DNA of 64,000 bases, taken from Actinomycetospora sp. NBRC 106375 (GTDB lineage Bacteria > Actinomycetota > Actinomycetes > Mycobacteriales > Pseudonocardiaceae). The DNA lies in NCBI RefSeq assembly GCF_030269665.1, contig NZ_BSTS01000011.1, positions 1-64,000 on the forward strand, written 5' to 3'. Shown piece by piece: positions 29,812 to 38,417 of this stretch. The position numbers were made by a program, and so were the translations under genes. The notes below the pieces were generated by a model. That model was not told where the DNA came from and made no database searches. It saw only the letters and a program-made list of their open reading frames with translations. Within the stretch, counting starts at the first letter, position 1. Each line of letters begins with the position of its first letter.

Positions 29812-31623
29812 TCACCGCCCGACCGCGTACCCCTGCATCCCGCGCGGGTTCGCCGCGGCCCACCGCAGCCCGCGGGCCCGGTCGATGCCGACCGCCGAGA
29901 GCCGGCCCAGCGACCACGGCCCGCTGCGGGTGACGCGGTGCCCGCGCCGGGCGAGGCCGTCGATGACGGCGTCGCCGAGCCGGTCCTCCACGACGGCGCC
30001 GCCGGGGACCCGCCCCCGCGGCCAGAACGAGCCGGGTGACGACGTCGTGTGCAGCGCGGGCGCGTCGATGGCCTGCTGCGGGTCGTACCCGCCGACGAGC
30101 GTGCGCAACAGGTAGAGCAGCTGCCACTGGTCCTGCTGGTCGCCACCGGGGGTGCCGAGGGCGGCGACCGGTCCCTCGTCGTCGAGCACGAGCGTGGGGG
30201 ACAGGGTGGTCCGGGGACGCCGTCCCGGGGTGAGCGTCGAGGGCAGCCCCTCCTGCAGCCAGGTCATCTGCAGCCGCGTCCCCAGCGCGAACCCGAGCTC
30301 GGCGATCGCCGGCGACGACTGCAGCCAGCCGCCCGACGGGGTCGCCGAGACGATGTTGCCGGCGCGGTCGACGACGTCGACGTGGCAGGTGTCGCCCTTC
30401 GTCTCGCCGGCGAGCGTGACCGTGGGCTCGCCGATCGTGCCGTCGGCCGTCACCCCGACGTCGCCGGCGAGGGCGAGGTCGGCGAGCACCGGGTCGCGGC
30501 CGCCGAGCCGCCCGGGGCGGACCTCGCAGGAGGCCTCCGGCCCGATCAGCGCCCGGCGCGCGGCGACGTAGCCCGGATCGAGGAGGTCGGCGATGGAGAG
30601 GGGCCCCGCGGCGTCCCCGAACCACGCCTCCCGGTCGGCCTGGGCGAGCTTGGTGGTCTCGAGGACGAGGTGGGCGCCGTGCTCGGTGGACGGGTCGAGG
30701 TCGGCGTCGCCGAAACCGTCGAGCACCGCGAGCGCGGCGAGCAGCGTCGGTCCCTGCCCCCACGCGGGCGTCTTCGCGATCCGGTGGCCCCGGAACGGCC
30801 CGACCGCGGCGTCGTCGAACCGCGCCCGGTACCCGGCGGTGTCCGCGGCGGTGAGGACGCCCGTGTGGTGGGTGCCCGACGCGTGGCGGTGCGGGACGCG
30901 GCACGACGCGGCGATCGCCTCGGCGACGAAGCCCTCGGCCCACTCGGTGCGCACCGCGTCGACGCGCGTGGCCCGGTCCGTGCCCCGCGCGGCGTCCGCG
31001 AGCCGGCCGAGGGCGTCGGCCCAGGCGGGGTTGCGGACGACCTCGCCCGCCCGCGGCGGCCGCCCGCCGGGCAGCCACAGCGCGGCCGAGGTCGGCCAGT
31101 GCTCGCGGAAGAGGTCGGCGACGGCGGCGACGGTGCTCGCGAGCCGCGGCACCGCGGGCACGCCGTCGCGGGCGTAGCCGATCGCCGGGGCGAGGACGTC
31201 GCCGACCTCCCAGGTGCCGTGGTCGCGCAGCAGCAGCAACCACGCGTCGACCGCGCCGGGGATCGCCGCGGCCAGGGCCCCCGCGCCGGGGACGCGGTCG
31301 AGGCCCTCCGCGCGGTAGCGGGCCGCGGACGCGCCCGCCGGCGCCGGACCCTGCCCGTCGAGCACGCGGGGGGTGGGGTCGTCGGCGGTCGCGAACACCG
31401 CGGTCATGTCCCCGCCCGGCCCGTTGAGGTGGGGCTCGGTGACGTGCAGGACGAACGCGGCCGCGACCGCGGCGTCGAACGCGGTCCCGCCCCGCTCGAG
31501 CACACCCATCGCGGTGGCGGCCGCCGCCCAGTGCGTCGCCGCGGCCATCCCCACGGTGCCCTCGAGCACAGGTCGGGTCGTGAACTCCGGTGGGGCCGTC
31601 CATCCCGCGGGTGTCACCACCAC
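29812..31623 (-). CDS. Gamma-glutamyltransferase family protein
   Basis: A 603-residue Ntn-hydrolase precursor of the gamma-glutamyltranspeptidase family. FDAAVAAAFVLHVTEPHLNGPGGD is the family N-terminal block. KGDTCHVDVVDRAGNIVSATPSGGW contains the autocatalytic Thr that becomes the N-terminus of the small subunit. No signal peptide is visible, unlike periplasmic E. coli Ggt, so a cytosolic enzyme such as an oxamate-amidohydrolase-like or cephalosporin-acylase-like relative is possible. Three successive GTG codons open the frame (31623, 31620, 31617) and the exact start is uncertain. The divergent DoxX gene begins 122 bp away across an operator-like palindrome. Confidence 0.85.
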   Translation of the reverse strand: MVVTPAGWTAPPEFTTRPVLEGTVGMAAATHWAAAATAMGVLERGGTAFDAAVAAAFVLHVTEPHLNGPGGDMTAVFATADDPTPRVLDGQGPAPAGASAARYRAEGLDRVPGAGALAAAIPGAVDAWLLLLRDHGTWEVGDVLAPAIGYARDGVPAVPRLASTVAAVADLFREHWPTSAALWLPGGRPPRAGEVVRNPAWADALGRLADAARGTDRATRVDAVRTEWAEGFVAEAIAASCRVPHRHASGTHHTGVLTAADTAGYRARFDDAAVGPFRGHRIAKTPAWGQGPTLLAALAVLDGFGDADLDPSTEHGAHLVLETTKLAQADREAWFGDAAGPLSIADLLDPGYVAARRALIGPEASCEVRPGRLGGRDPVLADLALAGDVGVTADGTIGEPTVTLAGETKGDTCHVDVVDRAGNIVSATPSGGWLQSSPAIAELGFALGTRLQMTWLQEGLPSTLTPGRRPRTTLSPTLVLDDEGPVAALGTPGGDQQDQWQLLYLLRTLVGGYDPQQAIDAPALHTTSSPGSFWPRGRVPGGAVVEDRLGDAVIDGLARRGHRVTRSGPWSLGRLSAVGIDRARGLRWAAANPRGMQGYAVGR

Positions 31624-31680
31624 GGGAGCGTTGCCGACCGCTCACGGCCCATGCAAGTACGAAAGAACAACGAGAAGGTA

Positions 31681-31709
31681 TTGACGTAGGACTAGAAGTC
31701 CGACACGCT
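31681..31709 (+). promoter_or_regulatory. DoxX promoter with palindromic operator in the spacer
   Basis: TTGACG (31681-31686) and CACGCT (31704-31709) are 17 bp apart, a good -35/-10 pair. Centred in the spacer is the perfect inverted repeat GGACT-AGA-AGTCC (31689-31701). A repressor bound there would block polymerase. The regulator is not encoded next to it. Confidence 0.55.
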
Positions 31710-31745
31710 TCCCTCATCGCACCCCGCCCCTCCAGGAGGCCCTCG

Positions 31746-32168
31746 ATGACCACGGCGACCGCCACGACCGTCACCCCGGCGAGCACCCCCATCCGCACGC
31801 GTCCCGCGACGATCGGCCTCTGGACGCTGCAGGTGCTGCTCGGCGCGATGTTCGTCGTCGGCTCCGGGGCCCCGAAGCTGTTCGGGGAGGCCTACGCGGT
31901 GCAGATCTTCGAGGACCTGGGCACCGGGCAGTGGCTGCGCGTGGTGATCGGTCTGCTCGAGATCGCCGGCGGCATCGGCCTGCTCGTCCCGCGCCTCGCC
32001 GGCCTCGCCGCGGCGTGCCTGGTCGCGCTCATGGTCGGGGCGACGGGCGCGCAGCTGTTCTTCCTGTCCGAGGGCTTCTGGTACACGCCGGTGATCCTCG
32101 GGGTGCTGCTCGGCGTCGTCGCCGTCGCCCGCCGCCACGAGATCCCGCGGGTGCTGGCCCGCCGCTGA
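31746..32168 (+). CDS. DoxX family membrane protein
   Basis: A 140-residue DoxX-family protein with four membrane segments: WTLQVLLGAMFVVGSGAPKL (about residues 28-47), LRVVIGLLEIAGGIGLLVP, LAAACLVALMVGATGAQLF and the final TPVILGVLLGVVAVA. DoxX proteins form membrane complexes linked to thiol or oxidative stress in mycobacteria; function here is not shown. AGGAGG lies 6 bases before the ATG. It has its own promoter with an operator-like palindrome and is divergent from the gamma-glutamyltransferase. Confidence 0.82.
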   Translation: MTTATATTVTPASTPIRTRPATIGLWTLQVLLGAMFVVGSGAPKLFGEAYAVQIFEDLGTGQWLRVVIGLLEIAGGIGLLVPRLAGLAAACLVALMVGATGAQLFFLSEGFWYTPVILGVLLGVVAVARRHEIPRVLARR

Positions 32169-32233
32169 GAGAGCTCCCCGCCCGGTCACCGCGCGACGCG
32201 GTGGCCGGGCGGTGTCGTGCGTGGCGAACGGGT

Positions 32234-32264
32234 TTGCGTTCGAGCGCGCTCGAAGTCCTAGCGT
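32234..32264 (+). promoter_or_regulatory. Promoter of the dehydrogenase gene with a 16-bp perfect palindrome
   Basis: TTCGAGCGCGCTCGAA (32239-32254) is a perfect palindrome lying between a -35-like TTGCGT (32234-32239) and TAGCGT (32259-32264), which is 7 bases before the GTG. The shape fits a TetR-family operator. No TetR gene is adjacent. Confidence 0.6.
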
Positions 32265-32271
32265 CGGATGC

Positions 32272-33249
32272 GTGACCACCGCAGCACAGCACCCGATCGG
32301 CTCCGGCTTCGGAGCGCACACCACCGCCACCGAGGTCCTGGACGGCATCGACCTCGGCGGCCGTCTCGCCGTCGTCACCGGCGGCTACTCGGGTCTCGGG
32401 CTCGAGGCGACGCGCGCGCTCGCCGGCGCCGGCGCGCACGTGGTCGTCCCCGCCCGCCGCCCCGACGCCGCGAAGGAGGCCCTCGACGGCCTCGACGGCG
32501 TGGAGACGGACGCGCTCGACCTCGGCGACCAGGACAGCGTCGCCGCCTTCGCCGACCGTTTCCTCGCCTCGGACCGCGCGATCGACATGATGATCGACAA
32601 CGCCGGGATCATGGCGACACCCGAGACCCGGGTCGGCCCGGGCTGGGAGGCGCAGTTCGGCACCAACCACCTCGGTCACTTCGCACTGGTCAACCGGCTC
32701 TGGCCGGCGATCGCGCGCGGGCGGGACGCGCGGGTGGTCTCGGTGTCCTCGCGCGGCCACCACCGCTCGCCCGTGCGGTTCGACGACCTCGACTGGCGTG
32801 CCGAGCCCTACGACAAGTGGCGCGCCTACGGGCAGTCGAAGACCGCGAACATCCTGTTCGCCCTCCGGCTCGACACGCTCGGGGCGCCGCACGGCGTGCG
32901 GGCGTTCTCCCTGCATCCCGGCGGCATCATGACCCCGCTGCAGCGCCACCTCGAGCGCGAGGAGATGGTCGAGCTGGGGTGGATCGACGCCGACGGCAAC
33001 CCCACCCCGCAGGCAGCGGCGAGCTTCAAGACCCCCGAGCAGGGCGCGGCCACCGAGGTCTGGGCGGCCACCTCGCCGCAGCTCGCCGGGCGCGGGGGGC
33101 TCTATCTCGAGGACTGCGAGGTCGCCGAGGTGGTCGACGGGGACGCCTCGGGGCGCGACGGCGTCCGCGACTACGCCGTCGACCCCGAGGCGGCCGCGCG
33201 GCTGTGGGCGGTCTCGGCCGAGCGGACCGGGGTGGACGCGTTCCGCTGA
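32272..33249 (+). CDS. Short-chain dehydrogenase/reductase
   Basis: A 325-residue classical-type SDR resembling retinol-dehydrogenase/WWOX-like members. VVTGGYSGLGLEATRALA is the NAD(P) loop (about residues 35-52), DNAGIMATPE follows, VVSVSSRGHH has the catalytic Ser, and YGQSKTANILF gives the catalytic Tyr and Lys. The substrate is unknown. The GTG at 32272 stands 7 bases after TAGCGT and the transcript is predicted to be leaderless. A perfect palindrome in the promoter indicates repression, probably induced by the substrate or a related compound. No other gene is coupled to it. Confidence 0.87.
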   Translation: MTTAAQHPIGSGFGAHTTATEVLDGIDLGGRLAVVTGGYSGLGLEATRALAGAGAHVVVPARRPDAAKEALDGLDGVETDALDLGDQDSVAAFADRFLASDRAIDMMIDNAGIMATPETRVGPGWEAQFGTNHLGHFALVNRLWPAIARGRDARVVSVSSRGHHRSPVRFDDLDWRAEPYDKWRAYGQSKTANILFALRLDTLGAPHGVRAFSLHPGGIMTPLQRHLEREEMVELGWIDADGNPTPQAAASFKTPEQGAATEVWAATSPQLAGRGGLYLEDCEVAEVVDGDASGRDGVRDYAVDPEAAARLWAVSAERTGVDAFR

Positions 33250-33495
33250 GCCCGGCGCGGACCCGGACAGAACCTCATCCGGACGTGTGACGGGTGCGGC
33301 GGCGTGCCGGGTGGAGCGCCGCCGCGTCCGGGCTCGTCACCCACGCGCCCGAACGAGACGACGCATCGTCGCCGGGCGGGGCATCACGGCCCGGCGGGGC
33401 GCCGGGATCGGCCCATCGAACGCCCCCGCACGGCCGTAGCAGACGCCTGATCGTGAGCGCGAAGGATGCCTCGATCGTGGGACCGTCGCGGGTGT

Positions 33496-33501
33496 TTGAA
33501 T
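33496..33501 (+). promoter_or_regulatory. Leaderless -10-like element TTGAAT
   Basis: TTGAAT lies 7 bases before the GTG at 33509. It lacks the A at the second position of the strict pattern, so it is a weaker example. Confidence 0.35.
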
Positions 33502-33508
33502 CCCGCCC

Positions 33509-34348
33509 GTGTCACTCACGGGGGCTGCGACGGGAACCACGGCGGACTCGGCTCTGGATCGTTCCCACCTGGTGCGGGGCGGGAGCCGATCGCGGCCCGC
33601 GCCGCGCCACGGCCGGGTCTTCGGCGTCCTGCTCGCGGTCGCCGTCGGGGCGGGCCTCGCCCTGTGGCTGATCCTCGCGGCGTTCCCCGTCGGGGCGCGG
33701 GGCGAGGGCCGTGACGGCGGCACCGCGCCGGCCACCGTCGAGACCGTCGGGCCGGCCACGGTCGTGGCCACCAGCTCCTGCGTCGGCGAGGACCCCCGCG
33801 ACACGGTGGCCGTCGACGGCCCCGCGGGCCGGCGGTTGATGCCGCTCGACGCCTGCGGCACCCCGGGCGGCAGCCGGATCACGGTGCGTATGGCCTTCGT
33901 CGGCGCCGAGCCCGCCGACACCCCGGCCCGCGTGCTCGGCACCGGGTCGTCGGCCGCGCTCGCCGCCACCGAGCCCGCCGAGTCCCCGCTGACGGGCCGC
34001 CTGGAGATCCTGCTCACCGGCGTCGCCGGGCTCGGGATGGCCGGCCTGCTCGTCGCGATCGCCCGCGAGCGCTCCCGCCGCACGGCGTCCGCTCCGCGCC
34101 GCCCCGCGGGGCCCGTCACGACCACCACGCGGCGGGGCCCCGAGTCGCGGGGGCGCGCCGGGACGGCCCACCGCCCGACCGCGCGCCCCGGCCGGACCGC
34201 CCGGGCCGGACGGCCCGCCGCGCTCGACGCGGGCCGCCGGCTGCCGGGGTCGCGCGAGAACGCGGGCGGGCGCGGTACCGCGCGGTCGCGCGGCCGTGGT
34301 CACGGCGCCGGGCCACGTCGCCCGGCCGCCGGTCCGCACCGCGGTTAG
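33509..34348 (+). CDS. Two-segment membrane protein with basic C-terminal tail
   Basis: A 279-residue protein I do not recognise. It has a membrane segment at about residues 37-59 (GVLLAVAVGAGLALWLILAAF), an external stretch of some 100 residues with two cysteines (TSSCVGEDP and LDACGTPGG) that could form a disulfide, a second segment (ILLTGVAGLGMAGLLVAIA, about residues 170-188), and a long Arg/Gly/Pro-rich cytoplasmic tail that is probably disordered and could bind nucleic acid or lipid. It precedes the M16 peptidase pair by 10 bp, but the peptidase has its own -10 element. Coding is supported by the membrane topology rather than homology. Confidence 0.6.
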   Translation: MSLTGAATGTTADSALDRSHLVRGGSRSRPAPRHGRVFGVLLAVAVGAGLALWLILAAFPVGARGEGRDGGTAPATVETVGPATVVATSSCVGEDPRDTVAVDGPAGRRLMPLDACGTPGGSRITVRMAFVGAEPADTPARVLGTGSSAALAATEPAESPLTGRLEILLTGVAGLGMAGLLVAIARERSRRTASAPRRPAGPVTTTTRRGPESRGRAGTAHRPTARPGRTARAGRPAALDAGRRLPGSRENAGGRGTARSRGRGHGAGPRRPAAGPHRG

Positions 34349-34351
34349 GTT
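34346..34351 (+). promoter_or_regulatory. Leaderless -10 element TAGGTT
   Basis: TAGGTT lies 7 bases before the GTG at 34359 and overlaps the TAG stop of the previous gene. It predicts a leaderless mRNA for the M16 peptidase pair. Confidence 0.5.
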
Positions 34352-34358
34352 GGGCCGT

Positions 34359-35678
34359 GTGACCTCCAGCGTGACCGCCCCTGGCAGCACCGACAGCACC
34401 GCCCAGGGGCTGCACCGCCGCGTGCTCGACAACGGGCTGCGCGTCCTCCTCGTGCCCGACACCGCCGCCCCCGTCGTGGGCGTCGCCGTCCACGTCGACG
34501 TCGGCTTCCGCTCCGAGCCGGAGGGCCGCACCGGGTTCGCGCACCTCTTCGAGCACCTGATGTTCCAGGGCTCGGAGAGCCTGGAGAAGCTCGCCCACTT
34601 CCGGCACGTGCAGTCGTCCGGCGGCGTGTTCAACGGGTCGACCCACCAGGACTACACGAACTACTTCGAGGTCCTGCCCTCCGCGGCGCTCGAGCGCGCG
34701 CTGTTCCTCGAGGCCGACCGCCTGCGCGCGCCGCGGCTGACGGCCGAGAACCTGCGCAACCAGGTGGACGTCGTCAAGGAGGAGATCCGGCTCAACGTCC
34801 TCAACCGGCCGTACGGCGGCTTCCCGTGGATCCTGCTGCCGCCGGTGCTCTACGACACCTACCCCAACGCCCACAACGGCTACGGGGACTTCACCGACCT
34901 CGAGCAAGCCGACCTCGACGACGCCGCGGGGTTCTTCGACGCCTACTACGCGCCGGGCAACGCCGTGCTCACCGTCGTCGGCGACCTCGACCCGGACGAC
35001 GCGGCCGCGCTGGTGGAGAAGCACTTCGGTGACATCCCCGCCCGGGCCGTGCCAGAACGGCCGAGCTTCGGCGAGCCACCACCCGACCGGGAACGTCGGG
35101 ACACCGTCACGGACGCGAACGCCCCGATGCCCGCGCTCGCGGTCGGGTACCGGCTGCCGGACCCCGCGACCGACCTGCCGGGCTACCTCGCCCACGCCGT
35201 GCTGGCGAGCCTGCTCACCGACGGCGAGGCCGCGCGCCTGACCCAGCGCCTGGTCTACGGCGACGAGCTGGTCACCGACGTCTCGGCGTCCTGCGGGCTG
35301 ATGGGCGCGCCCCTGGACGCCCGCGACCCGGACACGTTCACGCTCACCGCGGTGCACCCAGCGTCGGTCGAGCCCGACCGCATCCTCGGCGCCGTGGACG
35401 AGGAGCTCGCGACCCTCGCGGCGCAGGGCCCCGACCCCGAGGAGCTGCGCCGGGTCACCGCGCGCTGGGCGTCCTCGCTGCACCGCGAGCACGACCGGCT
35501 GATGAGCCGCATGCTCGCCCTCGGCTCCGCGGAGCTGGTGCAGGGCCGGGCCGAGCTCGCCGACGAGCTGCCCGGCATGCTCGCCGCCGTCGAGCCCGCC
35601 GCCGTCGCCGCCGCGGCCGGATCCCTGCGTCCCGACTCGCGCGCCGTCCTCACCGTCACCCCCGGAGGAGCCGCGTGA
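34359..35678 (+). CDS. M16 family zinc peptidase, catalytic subunit
   Basis: A 439-residue M16B-type peptidase with the inverted zinc motif HxxEH at His62, Glu65 and His66 (AHLFEHLMFQG) and the downstream Glu in VVKEEIRLNV. Such enzymes cut peptides inside a clam-shell chamber and act as dimers; bacterial heterodimers pair a catalytic with a non-catalytic subunit. Here the next gene overlaps by 4 bp and encodes the second subunit, so a heterodimer is expected. The GTG at 34359 is fixed by TAGGTT 7 bases upstream. No signal peptide is visible. Confidence 0.88.
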   Translation: MTSSVTAPGSTDSTAQGLHRRVLDNGLRVLLVPDTAAPVVGVAVHVDVGFRSEPEGRTGFAHLFEHLMFQGSESLEKLAHFRHVQSSGGVFNGSTHQDYTNYFEVLPSAALERALFLEADRLRAPRLTAENLRNQVDVVKEEIRLNVLNRPYGGFPWILLPPVLYDTYPNAHNGYGDFTDLEQADLDDAAGFFDAYYAPGNAVLTVVGDLDPDDAAALVEKHFGDIPARAVPERPSFGEPPPDRERRDTVTDANAPMPALAVGYRLPDPATDLPGYLAHAVLASLLTDGEAARLTQRLVYGDELVTDVSASCGLMGAPLDARDPDTFTLTAVHPASVEPDRILGAVDEELATLAAQGPDPEELRRVTARWASSLHREHDRLMSRMLALGSAELVQGRAELADELPGMLAAVEPAAVAAAAGSLRPDSRAVLTVTPGGAA

Positions 35679-37057
35679 GCGCGCCCACCCGCCGCAGCGC
35701 CGAGGAGATCGGCAGCACCCCCACCGGCCCGCGCCCGCTGCCGGATCTCGGTCCCCAGCGCGCCGTGCCCGCCCCCGACGAGGTCGACACCGTCCTCGGC
35801 TCGGGGCTGCGCGTCATCGCGGTGCGCCGCGCCGAGGTGCCGATGGTCGAGCTGCGCCTGCGCGTGCCGTTCGCCGATCCCGCCGGCACCGGCACCTCCG
35901 ACCACGCCGCGGTCGCCGAGGTCCTCTCCACCACGATCCTCTCGGGCACCCGCACGCGGTCCCGGGTCGGGATCGACGACGACCTCGCCGGGGTCGGCGG
36001 CGAGATCGGGTTCTCGGTCGACCCGGAGCGCCTCGCGGTGTCCGGGCACGCGCTGGCCGAGGGCCTCGACACGCTGCTCGACGTGCTCGCCGACCTCGTG
36101 CTGGCCGCGACCCACCCCGACGACGAGCTCGCCCGCGAGCGCGACCGTCTCGTCGAGCGGATCGAGCTCGCCTCCGCGCAGCCGTCGGTCATCGCCCGGC
36201 GGGCGCTGCAAGAGCGCCGCTACGGCGACCACCCGGTGACCCGCGAGATGCCGCGGGCCGAGGAGGTCACCGCGGTGACCGCCGACGCGGTCCGCGCGCT
36301 GCAGGACGCGGCGCTACGTCCGGGCGGCTCGGTGCTCGTGGTCGTCGGCGACGTCGACCCGGGCGACGCGGTCGCGCGGGTCGAGAAGGCGCTGGCCGGC
36401 TGGACCGGCGGGCGGGCCGAGTCCCTGCCGGCGCTGCCGGCGCTGACGGCCCGCGACCTGCTGCTCGTCGACCGCCCGGGTGCGGTCCAGTCGCAGCTGC
36501 GGCTCTCCGCGCCGGCGGTGGGGCGGACCGACCCGCGCTATCCCGCGCTGCAGCTGGCGAACCTGTCGCTCGGCGGCTACTTCTCCTCGCGGCTGGTGGA
36601 GAACCTGCGCGAGGACAAGGGCTACACCTACCACGCGTCCTCGAGCCTCGAGCTCGACGCGCACGGCGCCGCGCTGCTGGTCGAGACCGACGTCGCCTCG
36701 GAGGTGACCGCGCCGGCGCTGCTGGAGACCCGCTACGAGCTGGGGCGGCTCGCGGTCGTGCCGCCGACGGCCGCCGAGGTGGAGTCGGCGCGGCGCTACC
36801 TCGTCGGCTCCCTGCTGATCTCGATGACCACGCAGGCGGGCTACGCCTCGACGGTCGCCTCGCTCGCCGCGCACGGCCTGTCGTCGGCGTGGATCCGCGA
36901 GCACCCGGCGCGCGTCGAGGCCGTCACCGTCGACGAGGTCGCCGCGGCGGCGGCCGAGTTCTTCGCGCCGACCCGGTTCACCGGGGTCGTCGTCGCGGAC
37001 GCCGCCGCGAGCGCCGACGGGCTGCGGGCCCTCGGCGGCGTGGAGATCCCGTCGTGA
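35675..37057 (+). CDS. M16 family peptidase-like, non-catalytic subunit
   Basis: A 460-residue M16 homologue whose zinc motif is lost: the equivalent segment reads TSDHAAVAEVLSTT without HxxEH. It keeps the C-terminal substrate-binding Arg/Tyr pair (ENLREDKGYTYHASS, about residues 311-325) and the GGYFSSRLVENLRE block. It therefore matches the binding subunit of M16B heterodimers. The GTG start overlaps the stop of the catalytic gene, and its own stop overlaps nudC by 4 bp, so three genes form one chain. Confidence 0.85.
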   Translation: MSAPTRRSAEEIGSTPTGPRPLPDLGPQRAVPAPDEVDTVLGSGLRVIAVRRAEVPMVELRLRVPFADPAGTGTSDHAAVAEVLSTTILSGTRTRSRVGIDDDLAGVGGEIGFSVDPERLAVSGHALAEGLDTLLDVLADLVLAATHPDDELARERDRLVERIELASAQPSVIARRALQERRYGDHPVTREMPRAEEVTAVTADAVRALQDAALRPGGSVLVVVGDVDPGDAVARVEKALAGWTGGRAESLPALPALTARDLLLVDRPGAVQSQLRLSAPAVGRTDPRYPALQLANLSLGGYFSSRLVENLREDKGYTYHASSSLELDAHGAALLVETDVASEVTAPALLETRYELGRLAVVPPTAAEVESARRYLVGSLLISMTTQAGYASTVASLAAHGLSSAWIREHPARVEAVTVDEVAAAAAEFFAPTRFTGVVVADAAASADGLRALGGVEIPS

Positions 37058-38133
37058 GCTCGGGGACAGCGGGTCCGGACCTGCGCGCCGCGTTCCACCT
37101 CGACGCCGATCCGTCGCTCTCGCGCTCGACGGTCGACCGCCGCGAGCAGCTGCGCGTCGACCCGGACCACGCCCGGGCGCTGTGGCCGGACGCCCGGGTG
37201 GTGCTCGTCGACCCGCACGGCCGGACGCCGGTCGCCCGCGGCGCCGACGGCACGCTGACGCTGGCGTTCGCCCCGACGTCGGTGCTGGGGACCGACATCC
37301 CCGACGGCGCGGTCCTGCTCGGCGAGGAGAGCGGCACCGCGTTCTGGGCGGTGCGCGTGCCCGACCCGTCCTCGGCGGACGGCAACGACGCCGGCTCCGG
37401 GTTCATGACCGCGGAGCAGTGGGAGCGTGCCGGGGGCGGCCCGGACCACGAGAACTGGACCGACCTGCGCAGCTCGGGCGCCGACCTCGACGCCCGCGGC
37501 GCGGGCCTGCTGACCACCGCGGTCGCGCTGCTGAACTGGCACGACCGTGCCCGGTTCTGCGCCCGTGACGGCTCGGAGATGCGCGCGATCAAGGCGGGCT
37601 GGGCGCAGCTGTGCCGCGCGCACGAGCACGAGGAGTACCCGCGCACCGACCCGTCGATGATCTGCCTGGTGCACGACGGTGCCGATCAGGTGCTGCTCGC
37701 ACGCCAGCCCATCTGGCCGGCCGGGCGCTACTCGGTGCTCGCCGGGTTCGTCGAGGCCGGCGAGTCGCTGGAGGCGTGCGTCGCGCGGGAGTGCGCCGAG
37801 GAGGTCGGCGTCGACGTCCACACGGTCTCGTACCTCGGCTCGCAGCCGTGGCCGTTCCCGCGCTCGCTGATGATCGGGTTCACCGCGGTCGCCGACCCGG
37901 CGCAGCCGCTGAAGCTCCAGGAGGGCGAGATCGAGGGCGCCCGGTGGGTCACCCGCGCCCAGCTGCAGGAGGCGCTGGACGCGGGCGCGTGGTCGCACCG
38001 GGACGGGGCACCCAGGGGTGCCGCCGGCGTCGGCGGCACGAACTTCGAAGCGGGCGCCGGCCGCGACCTCATCCTGCCCGGCGGGGTCTCGATCGCCCGG
38101 GCGATGCTCGAGGCGTGGGCGGCGGCCGGCTAG
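37054..38133 (+). CDS. nudC: NADH/NAD+ pyrophosphatase (NudC type)
   Basis: A 359-residue NudC-like Nudix hydrolase that would cleave NAD(H), and in some bacteria NAD-capped RNA. The Nudix box spans about residues 231-253 (GFVEAGESLEACVARECAEE), followed by the NADH-specific SQPWPFPRS at 263-271. The zinc site is altered: the usual four cysteines appear as Cys169-x2-Asp and Cys187-x2-His190. Some mycobacterial NudC proteins also vary here. GTG start overlaps the M16 stop. It ends 4 bp before the convergent mycoredoxin gene, leaving no room for a separate terminator. Its position next to mycoredoxin matches Rv3199c. Confidence 0.9.
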   Translation: MSSGTAGPDLRAAFHLDADPSLSRSTVDRREQLRVDPDHARALWPDARVVLVDPHGRTPVARGADGTLTLAFAPTSVLGTDIPDGAVLLGEESGTAFWAVRVPDPSSADGNDAGSGFMTAEQWERAGGGPDHENWTDLRSSGADLDARGAGLLTTAVALLNWHDRARFCARDGSEMRAIKAGWAQLCRAHEHEEYPRTDPSMICLVHDGADQVLLARQPIWPAGRYSVLAGFVEAGESLEACVARECAEEVGVDVHTVSYLGSQPWPFPRSLMIGFTAVADPAQPLKLQEGEIEGARWVTRAQLQEALDAGAWSHRDGAPRGAAGVGGTNFEAGAGRDLILPGGVSIARAMLEAWAAAG

Positions 38134-38137
38134 GAGA

Positions 38138-38392
38138 TCAGGACGCGGCTTCGACGCGCGCGAGCGTGTCCTTGACCTCGGCGAAGCTCGGGTTCGTGGC
38201 GGCGCTGCCGTCGGGGTAGACGACGGTCGGCACGGTGCGGTTGCCGCCGTTGACCTTCATCACGATCTCGGCGGCGTCGGGCTCGCGCTCGATGTCCACC
38301 TCGTCGTAGCCGATGCCCTCGCGGTCCAGCTGCATCTTCAGCCGCCGGCAGAAGCCGCACCAGGCGGTCGTGTACATCGTCATCTGTGCCAC
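38138..38392 (-). CDS. Mycoredoxin (glutaredoxin-like)
   Basis: An 84-residue glutaredoxin-fold protein with the redox motif WCGFC (Cys12, Cys15), the TVP cis-proline (NRTVPTVVYPDG) and a C-terminal helix, all matching mycoredoxin-1, which reduces mycothiol-mixed disulfides in actinobacteria. The GTG at 38392 and the ATG at 38383 are both possible starts; the fold begins at the second. It is not clearly coupled to putA upstream, whose stop is 25 bp away. The neighbour relationship with nudC and, further on, uvrD2 is that of Rv3198A. Confidence 0.9.
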   Translation of the reverse strand: MAQMTMYTTAWCGFCRRLKMQLDREGIGYDEVDIEREPDAAEIVMKVNGGNRTVPTVVYPDGSAATNPSFAEVKDTLARVEAAS

Positions 38393-38417
38393 GTGGGGTG
38401 CAACGCACCGATGACCT

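Noticed and set aside
33294-33671. 125-residue open frame before the two-segment membrane protein
   Set aside because: It overlaps the better supported gene in another frame, is Arg/Ser-rich and shows no fold signature.
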